Shown here: positions 7,708 through 17,285 of the stretch, one piece after another
Numbering within the stretch: the stretch's first letter is position 1
How the letters are laid out: the number at the start of each line of letters is the position of its first letter
NCBI GenBank assembly: GCA_050123375.1
Contig: JASFHF010000005.1
Location: 1-64,000 of the forward strand
Reading direction: 5' to 3'
Length of the DNA stretch: 64,000 nucleotides
Source: JASFHF01 sp050123375
GTDB taxonomy: Bacteria > Pseudomonadota > Gammaproteobacteria > UBA12402
The notes under the pieces: model-generated
Seen by the model: only the letters and a program-made list of their open reading frames with translations
The model's database searches: none
What the model was told of the DNA's origin: nothing
Position numbers and translations under genes: made by a program

Positions 7708-8445
7708 ATGAAAGATTTAGTAATATTAGAAAACAAAATACCATTGACAACTAGTTTAATTATTTCAGAACAAACAGAATTAGAACATCGTTCTATTTTT
7801 AGAATGATAAAAAAATATGAAAATGATTTAAAAGAGTTTGGAGTTTTGCGATTTGAAATCGCAAAACCAAAAACTGGAAGACCTTTAGATTTTGCAAAAT
7901 TAAATGAAGAACAAACAAGTTTATTAATTATGTATTTAAAAAATACTGAAAAAGTAAGATTTTTTAAAAAATTGATAAATAAACAATTTCATCAAATGAA
8001 AAAGAAATTATTACAAGTAGAACTAAATCACAATAATCAAGAATGGTTAAGTACTAGAAAAGATGGTAAAAAATCAAGAAAACAATTGATAGATGCTGTA
8101 TCTGATTTATTAAAATTACATAATGAAAAAAATCCAGATTCAACTTATGCTAAAAGACCAGATTTATTATATTCTAATATAACAAGATTATTAGATAAAT
8201 CTTTATTTGATATTCAAAAAGGAATAAAAAACAAAAGAGATTGTATGTCTAAGGAACAATTATCTTATTTAGATGTAGCAGAAATTAAAATACAACAAAA
8301 AATATATGAATGTATTAATAATAATAAAGATGCAAAAGAAACTTATAAAATACTACAATCTACTATTAAACCATATGCAGAATTTATTGGAAAATCACCT
8401 ATAATAAGTTTAATTAATAATTCAGAAGTAAAATTATTATATTAA
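7708..8445 (+). CDS. Rha-like phage regulatory protein/antirepressor
   Basis: A 245-residue protein. ATG at 7708 is preferred over 7690 because GAAGG lies at the right distance. Residues about 10-95 (ISEQTELEHRSIFRMIKKY, GRPLDFAKLNEEQTSLLIMYL) match the Rha domain, in which a phage protein with a winged-helix-like N-terminus acts as regulator or antirepressor. The C-terminal part is a lysine-rich helical region, not recognised. Confidence 0.8.
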   Translation: MKDLVILENKIPLTTSLIISEQTELEHRSIFRMIKKYENDLKEFGVLRFEIAKPKTGRPLDFAKLNEEQTSLLIMYLKNTEKVRFFKKLINKQFHQMKKKLLQVELNHNNQEWLSTRKDGKKSRKQLIDAVSDLLKLHNEKNPDSTYAKRPDLLYSNITRLLDKSLFDIQKGIKNKRDCMSKEQLSYLDVAEIKIQQKIYECINNNKDAKETYKILQSTIKPYAEFIGKSPIISLINNSEVKLLY

Positions 8446-8467
8446 TTTACATTATTTAAAAAAAGTG

Positions 8468-8496
8468 TTGACATTCTGTAATGATTGTTATAGAAT
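8468..8496 (+). promoter_or_regulatory. Promoter, TGTAA class
   Basis: TTGACA, 17-bp spacer with TGTAA at positions 10-14, TAGAAT. Drives the ssDNA-binding-like protein and the DNA polymerase. The upstream TTTACATTATTT block is shared with the 2178 and 3853 promoters. Confidence 0.8.
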
Positions 8497-8560
8497 AATA
8501 ATTGTTCAAAGGAAAACTTTGAAACACTAAAAATATTAAAAATATAAAGGAGAATGAAAA

Positions 8561-9301
8561 ATGGCTAAAAAAGACACAAAAATCAATTATATACTAAAAG
8601 GTGAAAATTTAAACACAATACAATTTTCATGTTTATTGGATGGTACATACAAATCAAAGAATGGTGATTTTGTAAGAGTCCCTAAAGAAAATTATAAACA
8701 AGAATTAAAGAACAATGAAAAATTAGAACATAAAGCAGAAATAGTTATCAATAATAAATTACCTGATGGTAGTATAAATCCTACCATAAGAGAAATTAAA
8801 AATATTATAATTGAACTATGGAAAGAACACAAGATTCCTAAAACTGGAATTAGCTGTTTTAGAGATGGAGATAAAAAAGCAAAAGAATTAGAAAGTAATG
8901 AAAAGAATGGAGATAGACTTTTAGGTACACATTTTTTAAAAGTTCATTCTAAATTCGAGATAAAATTTTACGATAAATATGTAAGACAATACAAACCAGA
9001 AGAAGATGCTGAATTAGATGGGAAATATTGCAATGCTGTATTAACATTTAAAAATTATGACAGGGGAACAAATAAAGGTGTTACATGCTTTGTAACTAAA
9101 ATACAAGTGTTTGACCAAAACCCTGCATTTGAATTTGATATAAGTGCTGAAGATGCTTTCGATGCTGTAGTGTTTGGAGAAGATGAAAAAGAGGAAGTTT
9201 TACAAAAAGCTGTTGATTCTAAAACAACTAAGTTACCCACGTATGAAGATTTAACACATGGGTTACCATTGGATGATGATGACGATTCACCATTTAACTA
9301 A
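8561..9301 (+). CDS. Putative single-stranded DNA-binding protein (DUF2815-like)
   Basis: A 246-residue protein starting ATG after AAAGGAG. The central region (FRDGDKK, FYAF-like NYDRGTNKGVTCFVTKIQVF) resembles the DUF2815 family of phage OB-fold-like proteins. The C-terminus ends in DDDDDSPFN, the acidic tip with terminal hydrophobic residue typical of SSB proteins. Position directly ahead of the DNA polymerase supports a replication role. The family call is from pattern memory. Confidence 0.65.
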   Translation: MAKKDTKINYILKGENLNTIQFSCLLDGTYKSKNGDFVRVPKENYKQELKNNEKLEHKAEIVINNKLPDGSINPTIREIKNIIIELWKEHKIPKTGISCFRDGDKKAKELESNEKNGDRLLGTHFLKVHSKFEIKFYDKYVRQYKPEEDAELDGKYCNAVLTFKNYDRGTNKGVTCFVTKIQVFDQNPAFEFDISAEDAFDAVVFGEDEKEEVLQKAVDSKTTKLPTYEDLTHGLPLDDDDDSPFN

Positions 9302-9328
9302 AGCATTTAAAATAATATAAAATATAAT

Positions 9329-9362
9329 ACGTGGGTAACTTAGTTATCCATGTATTTATTTT
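9329..9362 (+). terminator. Hairpin between SSB-like gene and next gene
   Basis: An 11-bp stem (ACGTGGGTAAC with GTTATCCATGT, three G-T pairs) and 3-base loop, followed by ATTTATTTT. Probably a partial terminator limiting read-through from the abundant SSB message. Confidence 0.55.
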
Positions 9363-9387
9363 AATAAAAAATGGAGGTTTTTTAGAA

Positions 9388-9792
9388 ATGGATGAAAAAA
9401 AATATTTTTATGATGTTGATGGATTATTTAAATTAATGGAACCATTTAAGACTTCTACAGATAACATTAAATCATTTGACAAAAAAGCAAATAATAGAAG
9501 TGCTTGTTTATTCATATCCATTTATCGTGGATATCCTAAGACACAAATACGTGTAGACTTATGTAAAGAAAAAAATCATCATGGAGATTTAATAAGTATA
9601 TCAGATATAATTTACAGGTCGTCAATACCCGGATTATACGAATATTGTAATGAAACAATAGAGATAATTCAAAATTGGCAAAAAGGTCATAATCTTATTT
9701 TAGAAATAGATAAAGAACTTATTAAGATGGATATAGAAAATATAGAGAAAGTTAAAGAACTTATTGAGATGAATATCTTAATAAGATATTAA
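9388..9792 (+). CDS. Hypothetical protein, 134 aa
   Basis: ATG at 9388, 9 bases after GGAGG. Soluble mixed alpha/beta protein with no recognised motif. Placed between the SSB-like gene and the polymerase, so it may belong to replication. Confidence 0.75.
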   Translation: MDEKKYFYDVDGLFKLMEPFKTSTDNIKSFDKKANNRSACLFISIYRGYPKTQIRVDLCKEKNHHGDLISISDIIYRSSIPGLYEYCNETIEIIQNWQKGHNLILEIDKELIKMDIENIEKVKELIEMNILIRY

Positions 9793-9807
9793 AGGAGTTG
9801 ATATTAG

Positions 9808-12711
9808 ATGATAACAGAAAATTTAAAGTATCAGGTGTTTGATACAGAATGTCTTAAAGGTTCTTATTTCTCTTACCAATGGAGAAATGAGAATATGGAA
9901 GAATCAAAAATGATAGAGTGCAAAACTGATGAAGATTGCTATAAATTCTATAACAATCTCAAAAAAGCTAACAGGTCAATGTATTGCTATTCAATTAACT
10001 ATGACAAAACTATGCTTAATGCTCTTTGTAAATTCGTTGAAAAAGGAATTACCGATATTCCGACAAAATTAAGAAGAGTTAACGATTATTTGATAATGGG
10101 AGAATTGAACTACTTTAGAATCAATACAGAATTCTGGTGTAATTATTATTATAGACTAGAAACTCAATTTGATAATAAAACTAAGTTATTTAAAGAATCA
10201 ATAAAAAGAATAAGTTTAAATGAAAATGATAAATATATTACATCTTTTTTAGAAGAATTTCCTTACTTGTTAGGACAATCTAAGGTTTTTAAAAACCTTA
10301 ATATTATAGATGTTCCTAAAATGCTTTATTACTTCACAATAAGAAAAGATGGCGTGCCACGAATGAATATATCATTAAAAAAATTACAATTATATGAGGA
10401 ACAAACTAATATTACGCATGACTTTGAGAAGTCATTTGACTTTGAAGAGCTTGTAAAAGATAGCAAATATGAACAATTTAAAAAATATGCTTTAAATGAT
10501 AGTGACTTTCTATTCAGGTATTTTCAAAAGAAATGTCTTCCTATCATTGAAAATAGAATAAAGGCATGTGAGGCAATTAAGATGTTTGATGAATCATTTG
10601 AACCTACAGAACGAATGATTCACAGTGAAAATAATACAAACTTATTAATTAATGCGTTTTCGCTTAAACAAAAACAAAATGATAAAAAAGTACAATATGA
10701 AGATAATACACTTGAATTAGATGAATTAACATATGGTGAAATGTTAGATGAATTAAATGAATTAACTGAAAAATCAAATGGTACATATGAAACCGAATTT
10801 ATAAGCGGAGAATTAATACCTGTGGGTACTGATGATTTCATTAAAGAATTTAATGAAATTATAGAAAAATATGAACACTTTAAAAAACCTAAAAATAAGT
10901 TTGGTATAGATTTCAAAAAAGCACTTGAATATAAAGATGTTATTGATATGACAGAATACATAAAACCCACCGGCTATGAAAAATTTGATAATTTTGTAAA
11001 ATTTGTTGATATGCATCCTTATGTTACAAAAGATAAAAAATTAAAAGAATTATACTGTGAATCATACGAAAAAGAGTATATTAATGATGATAAGCAACAA
11101 GAACATGAAGGCCAAATACAAGTAATAGTAGATTCATTTGATACTTTTAATCTGTTTGGGACTACAGTTACAATAGGTCTTGGCGGGATACATGGAGCAA
11201 TAGAGAAATACATAAATGAAAACTTATGGCATCTAGATTACAGGAGTCTGTATCCTAGTATAATTATCTTATTCGAGAAATATTATGGAAAAATAATAAA
11301 AATGTCATTATACAAGGCACTCTATAATTTTAGAAACTTTGAAGTTAAAATACAACTAAAAGAAATAGATGAAAAAATAAATGCTATCTATACTAAAATA
11401 GATGAAGGAGGTAATGATGGAGCAGATATAATGGAATATCAAGGTGAATTACAAGAATTAGAAGAATCAAAGAATAGATTAGAGTACTTATCAGATGGTT
11501 GTAAATTGCTTCTAAATAGCTTATATGGACTAATAAATTCAGAATTCAACTTTAGTATATCCCACAAACAATTAGGACGTTTTATATGTTTATATGGTCA
11601 ATACAGGGTAATCGAATTATGTAAACTAATCATGAAAAATAGTCCACAAAGTAAATTACCAAATATAAATACGGATGGAATAATAATAGATAATATAGAT
11701 AAGTTTATCTGTAGTGAAATAGCAATCCAGGATAAACAAGATAACATAGTAATTTTAGGTATAAACAAGATTGATAAAATCATACAAAATGATGTAAATA
11801 ATTATATAAAAATAACAGAAGGTAAGACAAAAACTAAAGGCAACGCTTATAGAACAGGTATAAAACAAGCGTTCCATAGATTTGAAAAATTAACATGTAA
11901 CATAAGTAATGCTTTAAAACTTATTAATCATGAAAAACCAGAAGTATTGCCTGTTTTATTCCATAATACAGCTGTAAAATCTACTATCAAATTAGAAGAT
12001 GAAGAAACCAGTAAAAATAAAGTATATTATCTTACTACTCAGGACAAAGGTAAAATAGCTATTAAATGGATAGCAAATCCTATTGTATTAACATGGGGAG
12101 GAGAATACATGTATTTCACAACAAATAAGGATGATGCAGACCCACAGATGTATCTAAAGTTTGCACAAATCACCAGAGATAAGATAATGAACTTCACACT
12201 TACAGAAACAGATAATATAAAATATTATCCTTATGAATTAGTAGAAGATACAGATAATAGTAATTTAAAGAAAAAGAAAGACATAAGGAAAATGTTAAAT
12301 AAAATAGCTAAAGGATTCATTTGTATCAATGGGTTAAATGCTGATATTAAACAAATCATGGTCGATGATTTGAAACCAGTAAAAGAACTTAGTAATTACA
12401 CCATGACTAAGATAATAAATAGTACAGAAGTTAAAGGATTCAGCCTTAAAAATGATGAAGAATTTACTTGTTTAGCTACAAATAACAAAAAGGATATTAA
12501 AAGACTTGATGAACTAAATACATTCAAGGTAACCCATAAATCAGGACACGTAATGTATGTATTAAAAAATGCAGTATTCATGGACTTAGATAAATATAAT
12601 AAGGTTAATATAGTAAATGCTGATTATATACCAGTAATCACATTAGATGGCGAATTCACTTGTAATCTACAGGAAATAAAAGTTTATAGTGAGGAAGGAG
12701 TAAAAAAATGA
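9808..12711 (+). CDS. Family B DNA polymerase
   Basis: A 967-residue protein. N-terminal VFDTEC near residue 12 fits the D-x-E of a 3'-5' exonuclease domain. Polymerase motif A is DYRSLYPSI near 476, motif B KLLLNSLYG near 565, and motif C NINTDGIIID near 617. The first aspartate of the usual DTD in motif C is asparagine here. Motif order A-B-C and the SLYPS signature place it in family B, in the divergent phage branch. It is the likely replicative polymerase. Ends with an ATGA overlap to the next gene. Confidence 0.85.
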   Translation: MITENLKYQVFDTECLKGSYFSYQWRNENMEESKMIECKTDEDCYKFYNNLKKANRSMYCYSINYDKTMLNALCKFVEKGITDIPTKLRRVNDYLIMGELNYFRINTEFWCNYYYRLETQFDNKTKLFKESIKRISLNENDKYITSFLEEFPYLLGQSKVFKNLNIIDVPKMLYYFTIRKDGVPRMNISLKKLQLYEEQTNITHDFEKSFDFEELVKDSKYEQFKKYALNDSDFLFRYFQKKCLPIIENRIKACEAIKMFDESFEPTERMIHSENNTNLLINAFSLKQKQNDKKVQYEDNTLELDELTYGEMLDELNELTEKSNGTYETEFISGELIPVGTDDFIKEFNEIIEKYEHFKKPKNKFGIDFKKALEYKDVIDMTEYIKPTGYEKFDNFVKFVDMHPYVTKDKKLKELYCESYEKEYINDDKQQEHEGQIQVIVDSFDTFNLFGTTVTIGLGGIHGAIEKYINENLWHLDYRSLYPSIIILFEKYYGKIIKMSLYKALYNFRNFEVKIQLKEIDEKINAIYTKIDEGGNDGADIMEYQGELQELEESKNRLEYLSDGCKLLLNSLYGLINSEFNFSISHKQLGRFICLYGQYRVIELCKLIMKNSPQSKLPNINTDGIIIDNIDKFICSEIAIQDKQDNIVILGINKIDKIIQNDVNNYIKITEGKTKTKGNAYRTGIKQAFHRFEKLTCNISNALKLINHEKPEVLPVLFHNTAVKSTIKLEDEETSKNKVYYLTTQDKGKIAIKWIANPIVLTWGGEYMYFTTNKDDADPQMYLKFAQITRDKIMNFTLTETDNIKYYPYELVEDTDNSNLKKKKDIRKMLNKIAKGFICINGLNADIKQIMVDDLKPVKELSNYTMTKIINSTEVKGFSLKNDEEFTCLATNNKKDIKRLDELNTFKVTHKSGHVMYVLKNAVFMDLDKYNKVNIVNADYIPVITLDGEFTCNLQEIKVYSEEGVKK

Positions 12712-13166
12712 ATAAAAAAGAGATTTATTGTTTAATAAGATATTTTGAATTAGAAGCAGGAGAAGATTTTTTTGACCAGAATGAAACTATAATACAGCCA
12801 TACCAATTAATATTTTGGCTGCTTGGTAAAAAGTACATAACACCTAAACAATTTAATTTAGCAGTATCAGAAAAATTATTAGGTCTTAATGAAATATTTA
12901 CAGGATATGAGAAAGAATATGCTATATTTCCTAATGGTGAGGCCGAAGAAATACCAGAAAAATATAAGTACTACATCATAGCTGAATTAATGCAAGATTG
13001 TGAAGTATATCAACATAGACTAAAAAAAATATTAGAAGAACATAATTTAGTTATAAATGCTTTAGAAATACCAAATAAACAATGGCATGAATACAGAAAT
13101 ACAGTAAACGATGAATATAAAGAACTCAATAAACTTACAATAGAAAGGATTAAAAATAATGAATGA
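12708..13166 (+). CDS. Hypothetical protein, 152 aa
   Basis: Starts in the stop of the polymerase gene (ATGA overlap). Acidic, helical; no motif recognised. Translational coupling to the polymerase suggests a related role. Confidence 0.75.
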   Translation: MNKKEIYCLIRYFELEAGEDFFDQNETIIQPYQLIFWLLGKKYITPKQFNLAVSEKLLGLNEIFTGYEKEYAIFPNGEAEEIPEKYKYYIIAELMQDCEVYQHRLKKILEEHNLVINALEIPNKQWHEYRNTVNDEYKELNKLTIERIKNNE

Positions 13167-13458
13167 CATAGAAAAATATAAGAATAAAAAAGTCTATATA
13201 GTCTTTGATGAAGAAGGTAACAGGAAAGCCATTGGAAATGGTAAAAATATTTATATTTCTGAAGCTCGTATAAAAGGAAGTCTTACTCAACAAACAAAAT
13301 ATTACCTGCACGATGGAATTGAAGAACTTATAAAAAGATTTGGGAGATATACAATAAGGACCTATGAATTAAAAGATACTGGAGAAGAAATAACAATCGA
13401 AGATTTTATTAAAAATGAAATAAAAAAAAAACTAAATCATATATGTAAAGGAGGATAA
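13159..13458 (+). CDS. Hypothetical protein, 99 aa
   Basis: Overlaps the preceding gene by 8 bases. A beta-rich N-terminal half (VYIVFDEEGNRKAIGNGKNIYISEA) is followed by a charged helix. No family recognised. Confidence 0.7.
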   Translation: MNDIEKYKNKKVYIVFDEEGNRKAIGNGKNIYISEARIKGSLTQQTKYYLHDGIEELIKRFGRYTIRTYELKDTGEEITIEDFIKNEIKKKLNHICKGG

Positions 13459-13461
13459 AAA

Positions 13462-13806
13462 ATGAACTATGATGAAGCAATATCAAAAAATATGGATGAA
13501 TTAAACAATGTTTGTACAGAATTAGACAGACTTATGGGAAGAAAAAAACATCTACTAATTCAAACAGAAGAATATAAAAGAGAAAAGAATAAAAAAGGAT
13601 TAATAATTACAGACCATAGCATTGTCAGTTACTTTAAAAGAGTATTAGGATTCAATATCGAAGAAATAAAAGAGCGAATAATTAAACAAGATTTAAAGGG
13701 ACGATACAAGGTAATGGGCGACGGTATTTTCGATCAGGGTGATTTCAGAGTCGTAGTAAAAAATAATTCTACCATAACTATTTTAAATAAGGAGATTAAA
13801 AAATAA
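13462..13806 (+). CDS. Conserved phage protein with coiled-coil N-terminus, 114 aa
   Basis: Residues 1-45 are a charged helix, followed by ITDHSIVSYFKRVLGFNIE...IIKQ and a beta hairpin (GDFRVVVKNNSTITIL). This layout (DH-x3-RY/YF-x-RV-x-G, then a short beta pair) is shared with a widespread uncharacterised family of phage proteins. Start ATG after AAAGGAGG. Confidence 0.7.
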   Translation: MNYDEAISKNMDELNNVCTELDRLMGRKKHLLIQTEEYKREKNKKGLIITDHSIVSYFKRVLGFNIEEIKERIIKQDLKGRYKVMGDGIFDQGDFRVVVKNNSTITILNKEIKK

Positions 13807-13823
13807 ACTGTAAATAAAAAAAA

Positions 13824-13857
13824 TAACATGACTGTTATTATTATAACAGTCATGTTA
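13824..13857. promoter_or_regulatory. Perfect 15-bp intergenic hairpin
   Basis: TAACATGACTGTTAT pairs perfectly with its reverse complement around TATT. No T-run follows on the plus strand; an A-run precedes it. The word AACTGTAAA occurs on both sides (13807 and 13870). Could be an mRNA processing hairpin or an operator. Confidence 0.6.
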
Positions 13858-13888
13858 CAATATAAGAAACTGTAAAGGAGTTAAGATA

Positions 13889-14278
13889 ATGAAAATTAGA
13901 CAACTGACAAAAGACCATAAAAAATATTATGATGGTAGGTTGAAATATATAGCACCTACAAGTAAGTATGAGTTTATAAACTTATTTGATGAGAGAACTG
14001 AAGTAGATTTTGAAGAAGTGAAAACCCAAATCATAAAGTTACGTGAGGAATTCTATGAATTGATGGCAGAACCTACATATACAATAGAATTTAGAAAAGA
14101 GCTGTTTGACTTAATAAATGCGGGAATCAATTTAGCTCATTGTCTTAGCTTGTATTATGATAAAAACCATAAATACAAGAATGATTATGAGATTTATAAC
14201 CGTCATGTAAATAAAATAAACCGCAGACTATTAAACCCTGATTATAACTGGGGAATTAAATTAGAAAAAGAGTATTGA
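13889..14278 (+). CDS. MazG-like NTP pyrophosphohydrolase candidate
   Basis: A 129-residue all-alpha protein. LREEFYELMAE followed about 20 residues later by FRKELFDLINAGINLAHCL matches the ExxE...ExxD metal-binding pattern of MazG/dUTPase-like NTP pyrophosphohydrolases, which hydrolyse non-canonical or alarmone nucleotides. The fit rests on this motif alone. Confidence 0.5.
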   Translation: MKIRQLTKDHKKYYDGRLKYIAPTSKYEFINLFDERTEVDFEEVKTQIIKLREEFYELMAEPTYTIEFRKELFDLINAGINLAHCLSLYYDKNHKYKNDYEIYNRHVNKINRRLLNPDYNWGIKLEKEY

Positions 14279-14279
14279 A

Positions 14280-14345
14280 ATGTATCATTGGTGTATGATA
14301 GAAAAAAAGTGTCCAGATGATTGTAAAAGAGAGGATGATAAATAA
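14280..14345 (+). CDS. Possible 21-aa cysteine-containing peptide
   Basis: ATG two bases after the preceding stop and a stop that overlaps the next start (TAATG). Encodes MYHWCMIEKKCPDDCKREDDK. The tight packing favours translation by re-initiation, but the ribosome site is weak. Confidence 0.3.
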   Translation: MYHWCMIEKKCPDDCKREDDK

Positions 14346-14638
14346 TGGGAATTATAAAAAAATACGACTTACAATGTGATTTTTGCGAAAATAAATTAAG
14401 TGATGATTATAAAGAAGTACAAGAGTTTGATATGATAGGACAAATTATGCATTTTGCGAAAGATAATTTATGGGACTATAAAAAATTGAAAGGAATTCAA
14501 AAACAAAAATGGAGATGTCCTGAATGTAGAACAAAAAAAGCAGGTGAAGAAAAAGAAGAAAAAGAAGAAGAAGAAATAAATTATTATTATAAGTTTACAA
14601 ATTTATTTGAGGGTTCAGAATTTGAAAAAAAGGAGTGA
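14345..14638 (+). CDS. Zinc-ribbon protein with acidic tail, 97 aa
   Basis: CDFC near residue 11 and CPEC near 59 form a zinc ribbon; then a run of lysine and glutamate. ATG after GAGGATGATAA. Function unknown; immediately upstream of the FtsK-like ATPase. Confidence 0.7.
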   Translation: MGIIKKYDLQCDFCENKLSDDYKEVQEFDMIGQIMHFAKDNLWDYKKLKGIQKQKWRCPECRTKKAGEEKEEKEEEEINYYYKFTNLFEGSEFEKKE

Positions 14639-14643
14639 TGTAA

Positions 14644-16581
14644 GTGCACCAAAAAAATAAATATGATAATAAAAGCCTACATTTAGGGCACGACTTATCA
14701 AAATTAATATTTAATTTAAATAAATTAATAAATAGGAAAATAAAAGCAATTGGATTTCCAATTGTCTTCTTTTTATTTTATATGATCCTAAATGAAAAAA
14801 TAAAAAATTCAACTCTACATAATCATACACATTTTTTAATATTTATGATAATACTTATTTATATTATTTGCTACATTACCTCGTTGATCTTGTTAAATGA
14901 GTACTATAATATAAAGTTTTTCCATGCAAAAGTAATAACAGGCAATCAATATATAAACTTTACTAACTATACTAAATCTAATAAATATGAAAAAATATGG
15001 TTATTTACGACTAATGTACCTGTCAAATACTTGATTGCTAATAGTGATATAGTTGCTAATGTATTAAAAAATCATGTAGTAGAGATTAGACAACGTAAAC
15101 ATAGTTTTACTATGATAGAAATTATTACATCTAGCAAGGTAATTAATTATAAGGAACTTGCTAAATTTGGAGATAGTAATATTATAAAATTACAATCAGC
15201 CTTTAAATTAAATGGTATAAATATATATAATTGCTCACAAGAACTTGAACAATACAAAGATACTATTTATTTTGATTGTGATGAAAAAAAATTAAGTTTA
15301 CTAAAGGTCCTGGATGAAATTAAACACCTTACTGCTATAAGTAACATGACTATATATAGCAATCAGAACACTGACTTTAAGCTAATTATAGAAAAACCTG
15401 TCGGAATTATTGATTTTACTGAGTTGCTAATAGAAAGCGACTTAGATAAAGAAACTAATATCTTGCTAGGTATAGATAACAATAATAGAGAAATAGCAAT
15501 AAGTATTTTTGATATATATCATAGTATTGTAGCAGGTAGCACAGGGTATGGAAAAAGTAACCTAGGACACGTAATAATTAGTAGTTTATTAAAATCAGGT
15601 CTTGATATAGTAAATGTTTTACTAGACCCTAAAAAATCCGAACTTAAAAGGTATCGTGATATTCAAAATGTATTCTATTCAGGTGATAAAAAAGAAATAA
15701 TTAAAATCCTCGAATTATTAGTAATTGAAATGGATAAAAGAAATATCTTATTCGAACAGGATAAATTTATAAAAGATATAGATACATGGAATATAAAAAT
15801 GAAACATGATAAATTACCTTATATTGTTATCTACATCGAAGAAATAGCTGACTTGATTTTATCAACTGACAAAGAACTTAAAAAATCATTTGAAAACTCA
15901 ATAATAAGACTTACTCAATTAGGTAGGTCTACAGGATTTAGATTATTTCTTAGCACTCAATTTCCAAAAAAAGAAATCATTAATACAGTTATAAAAGCTA
16001 ATTGCGCCACTAGATTTGGATTTGGTACAATTACTAACATAGAATCAAGAGTAATTTTAGACGATGATAAATGTAAAGGACTTAACAAAGGACAAATGAT
16101 TTTACAAACTAATGATATAGAAATAAAAATTAAAGTGCCTTTACTAAAAAATAATGTTATCGAAGATATTGTTTATTATCTTGAAGACTTGGATAAATTA
16201 GCTAAAAAGACCATGAGTATATATTTTATATCGAATATGTCAAATACCCTAAATAACTGTAAGTTAGACGTTAAAAAAGATATACCGAATATACCGAATA
16301 TACCGAATAATATAAATAAAAAAGTTAATATAAATAAAGATAAAGTATTACTCATACGAAAATACAATATTGAAAATGAAAAAGATTTGTTAAATTTTTA
16401 CATAGATTGTAATGAAAATAATCAAATATTATCAGTAGATAAAACTTTAAAACATATAAATATAGGTAAAACTAAATTACAAGAGTTCAGAAAAAAATTA
16501 ATAACAGATGAATATTTAATTGTGGATAATAAAAAAGTATTCTTAAATAAAAATAAATTAAAAAATTATAAAATATTATAA
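14644..16581 (+). CDS. Membrane-anchored FtsK/SpoIIIE-type DNA-pumping ATPase
   Basis: A 645-residue protein with a GTG start after AAGGAGTG. Two transmembrane helices lie near residues 37-57 and 63-86. The ATPase has Walker A AGSTGYGKS near 298 and a Walker B strand IVIYIEEIADLI near 394, then RLTQLGRSTGFRLFLSTQ, which is the conserved FtsK segment. A NIP tripeptide repeat near 546 leads into a C-terminal winged-helix-like domain. FtsK relatives move double-stranded DNA; conjugative elements and plasmids use them at the membrane. Its job in a phage is unclear. Confidence 0.8.
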   Translation: MHQKNKYDNKSLHLGHDLSKLIFNLNKLINRKIKAIGFPIVFFLFYMILNEKIKNSTLHNHTHFLIFMIILIYIICYITSLILLNEYYNIKFFHAKVITGNQYINFTNYTKSNKYEKIWLFTTNVPVKYLIANSDIVANVLKNHVVEIRQRKHSFTMIEIITSSKVINYKELAKFGDSNIIKLQSAFKLNGINIYNCSQELEQYKDTIYFDCDEKKLSLLKVLDEIKHLTAISNMTIYSNQNTDFKLIIEKPVGIIDFTELLIESDLDKETNILLGIDNNNREIAISIFDIYHSIVAGSTGYGKSNLGHVIISSLLKSGLDIVNVLLDPKKSELKRYRDIQNVFYSGDKKEIIKILELLVIEMDKRNILFEQDKFIKDIDTWNIKMKHDKLPYIVIYIEEIADLILSTDKELKKSFENSIIRLTQLGRSTGFRLFLSTQFPKKEIINTVIKANCATRFGFGTITNIESRVILDDDKCKGLNKGQMILQTNDIEIKIKVPLLKNNVIEDIVYYLEDLDKLAKKTMSIYFISNMSNTLNNCKLDVKKDIPNIPNIPNNINKKVNINKDKVLLIRKYNIENEKDLLNFYIDCNENNQILSVDKTLKHINIGKTKLQEFRKKLITDEYLIVDNKKVFLNKNKLKNYKIL

Positions 16582-16621
16582 CTATAAATCTTAGCTTCCT
16601 AAAAATCAATAAAAAAATGCA

Positions 16622-16652
16622 CACAAAAAAAAGACCGTCAATTGACGGTCTT
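16622..16652 (-). terminator. Terminator of the leftward gene cluster
   Basis: AAGACCGTCAATTGACGGTCTT is a perfect 22-bp palindrome given in full only as a position (16631-16652). On the minus strand it is followed by a run of eight T, so it ends transcription of the 25.3-16.65 kb cluster; on the plus strand it may also slow read-through from the FtsK-like gene. Confidence 0.8.
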
Positions 16653-16758
16653 AAATATTTAATAAAAATTTAAAACACTGACATATTTTTTTAAATATTA
16701 CCAACATTAATATAATAGGTAATATAAATATTGTTGCAAACATTAATATAATTTTCAT
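16651..16758 (-). CDS. Single-helix membrane peptide, 35 aa
   Basis: Begins inside the preceding stop (ATGA overlap) with AAAGGAG seven bases upstream. Residues 2-22 are strongly hydrophobic, then a short basic and cysteine-bearing tail (KKICQCFK). Last gene of the leftward cluster, ending at the terminator. Confidence 0.55.
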   Translation of the reverse strand: MKIILMFATIFILPIILMLVIFKKICQCFKFLLNI

Positions 16759-17264
16759 TGCATTTTCTCCTTTACTGATTTAATTTTACTGAAAATGCTT
16801 TCTTTATGTACTAAAGTCATAAATTTATTATAAAATGAATCTAATTTATCATCATTAAAACCCATAGGATTTCTAACTTGATATTGAACTTCTATTTTAT
16901 TAGACTCATTAACTGATAAATATTTTTCACAAATTCTGAAATCTTTAATATATATTGTTTCAAGATGTATTAAAGGTTTCTTTTTTTCAAATGGTGCATC
17001 ATAATCTTTATTATCTACCATTTCAGTCCAAGAAAATTGTATCTTTTGTTCTTCCAGTAAATACAGATAATTATTTATATCATGTATTATATATTCTTTC
17101 ATTTTTTGATTATCATATTCATACGATAACCAATCATATAATAAAGTTTTCAGTTCTTTAGAAGTCATCGATTTGATTTCTAAATTATCTCTTTCTTTTA
17201 TAAAATTATTTAACTCTAATACGCATTGCACTAAAGTATCTTTAGATATTTTGTTTAATAACAT
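16755..17264 (-). CDS. Hypothetical protein, 169 aa
   Basis: ATG at 17264 after AGGAGGGG. Helical N-terminus, mixed C-terminus; no motif recognised. Coupled to the small membrane peptide that follows. Confidence 0.75.
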   Translation of the reverse strand: MLLNKISKDTLVQCVLELNNFIKERDNLEIKSMTSKELKTLLYDWLSYEYDNQKMKEYIIHDINNYLYLLEEQKIQFSWTEMVDNKDYDAPFEKKKPLIHLETIYIKDFRICEKYLSVNESNKIEVQYQVRNPMGFNDDKLDSFYNKFMTLVHKESIFSKIKSVKEKMQ

Positions 17265-17285
17265 TTCTTAACCCCTCCTAAAATT

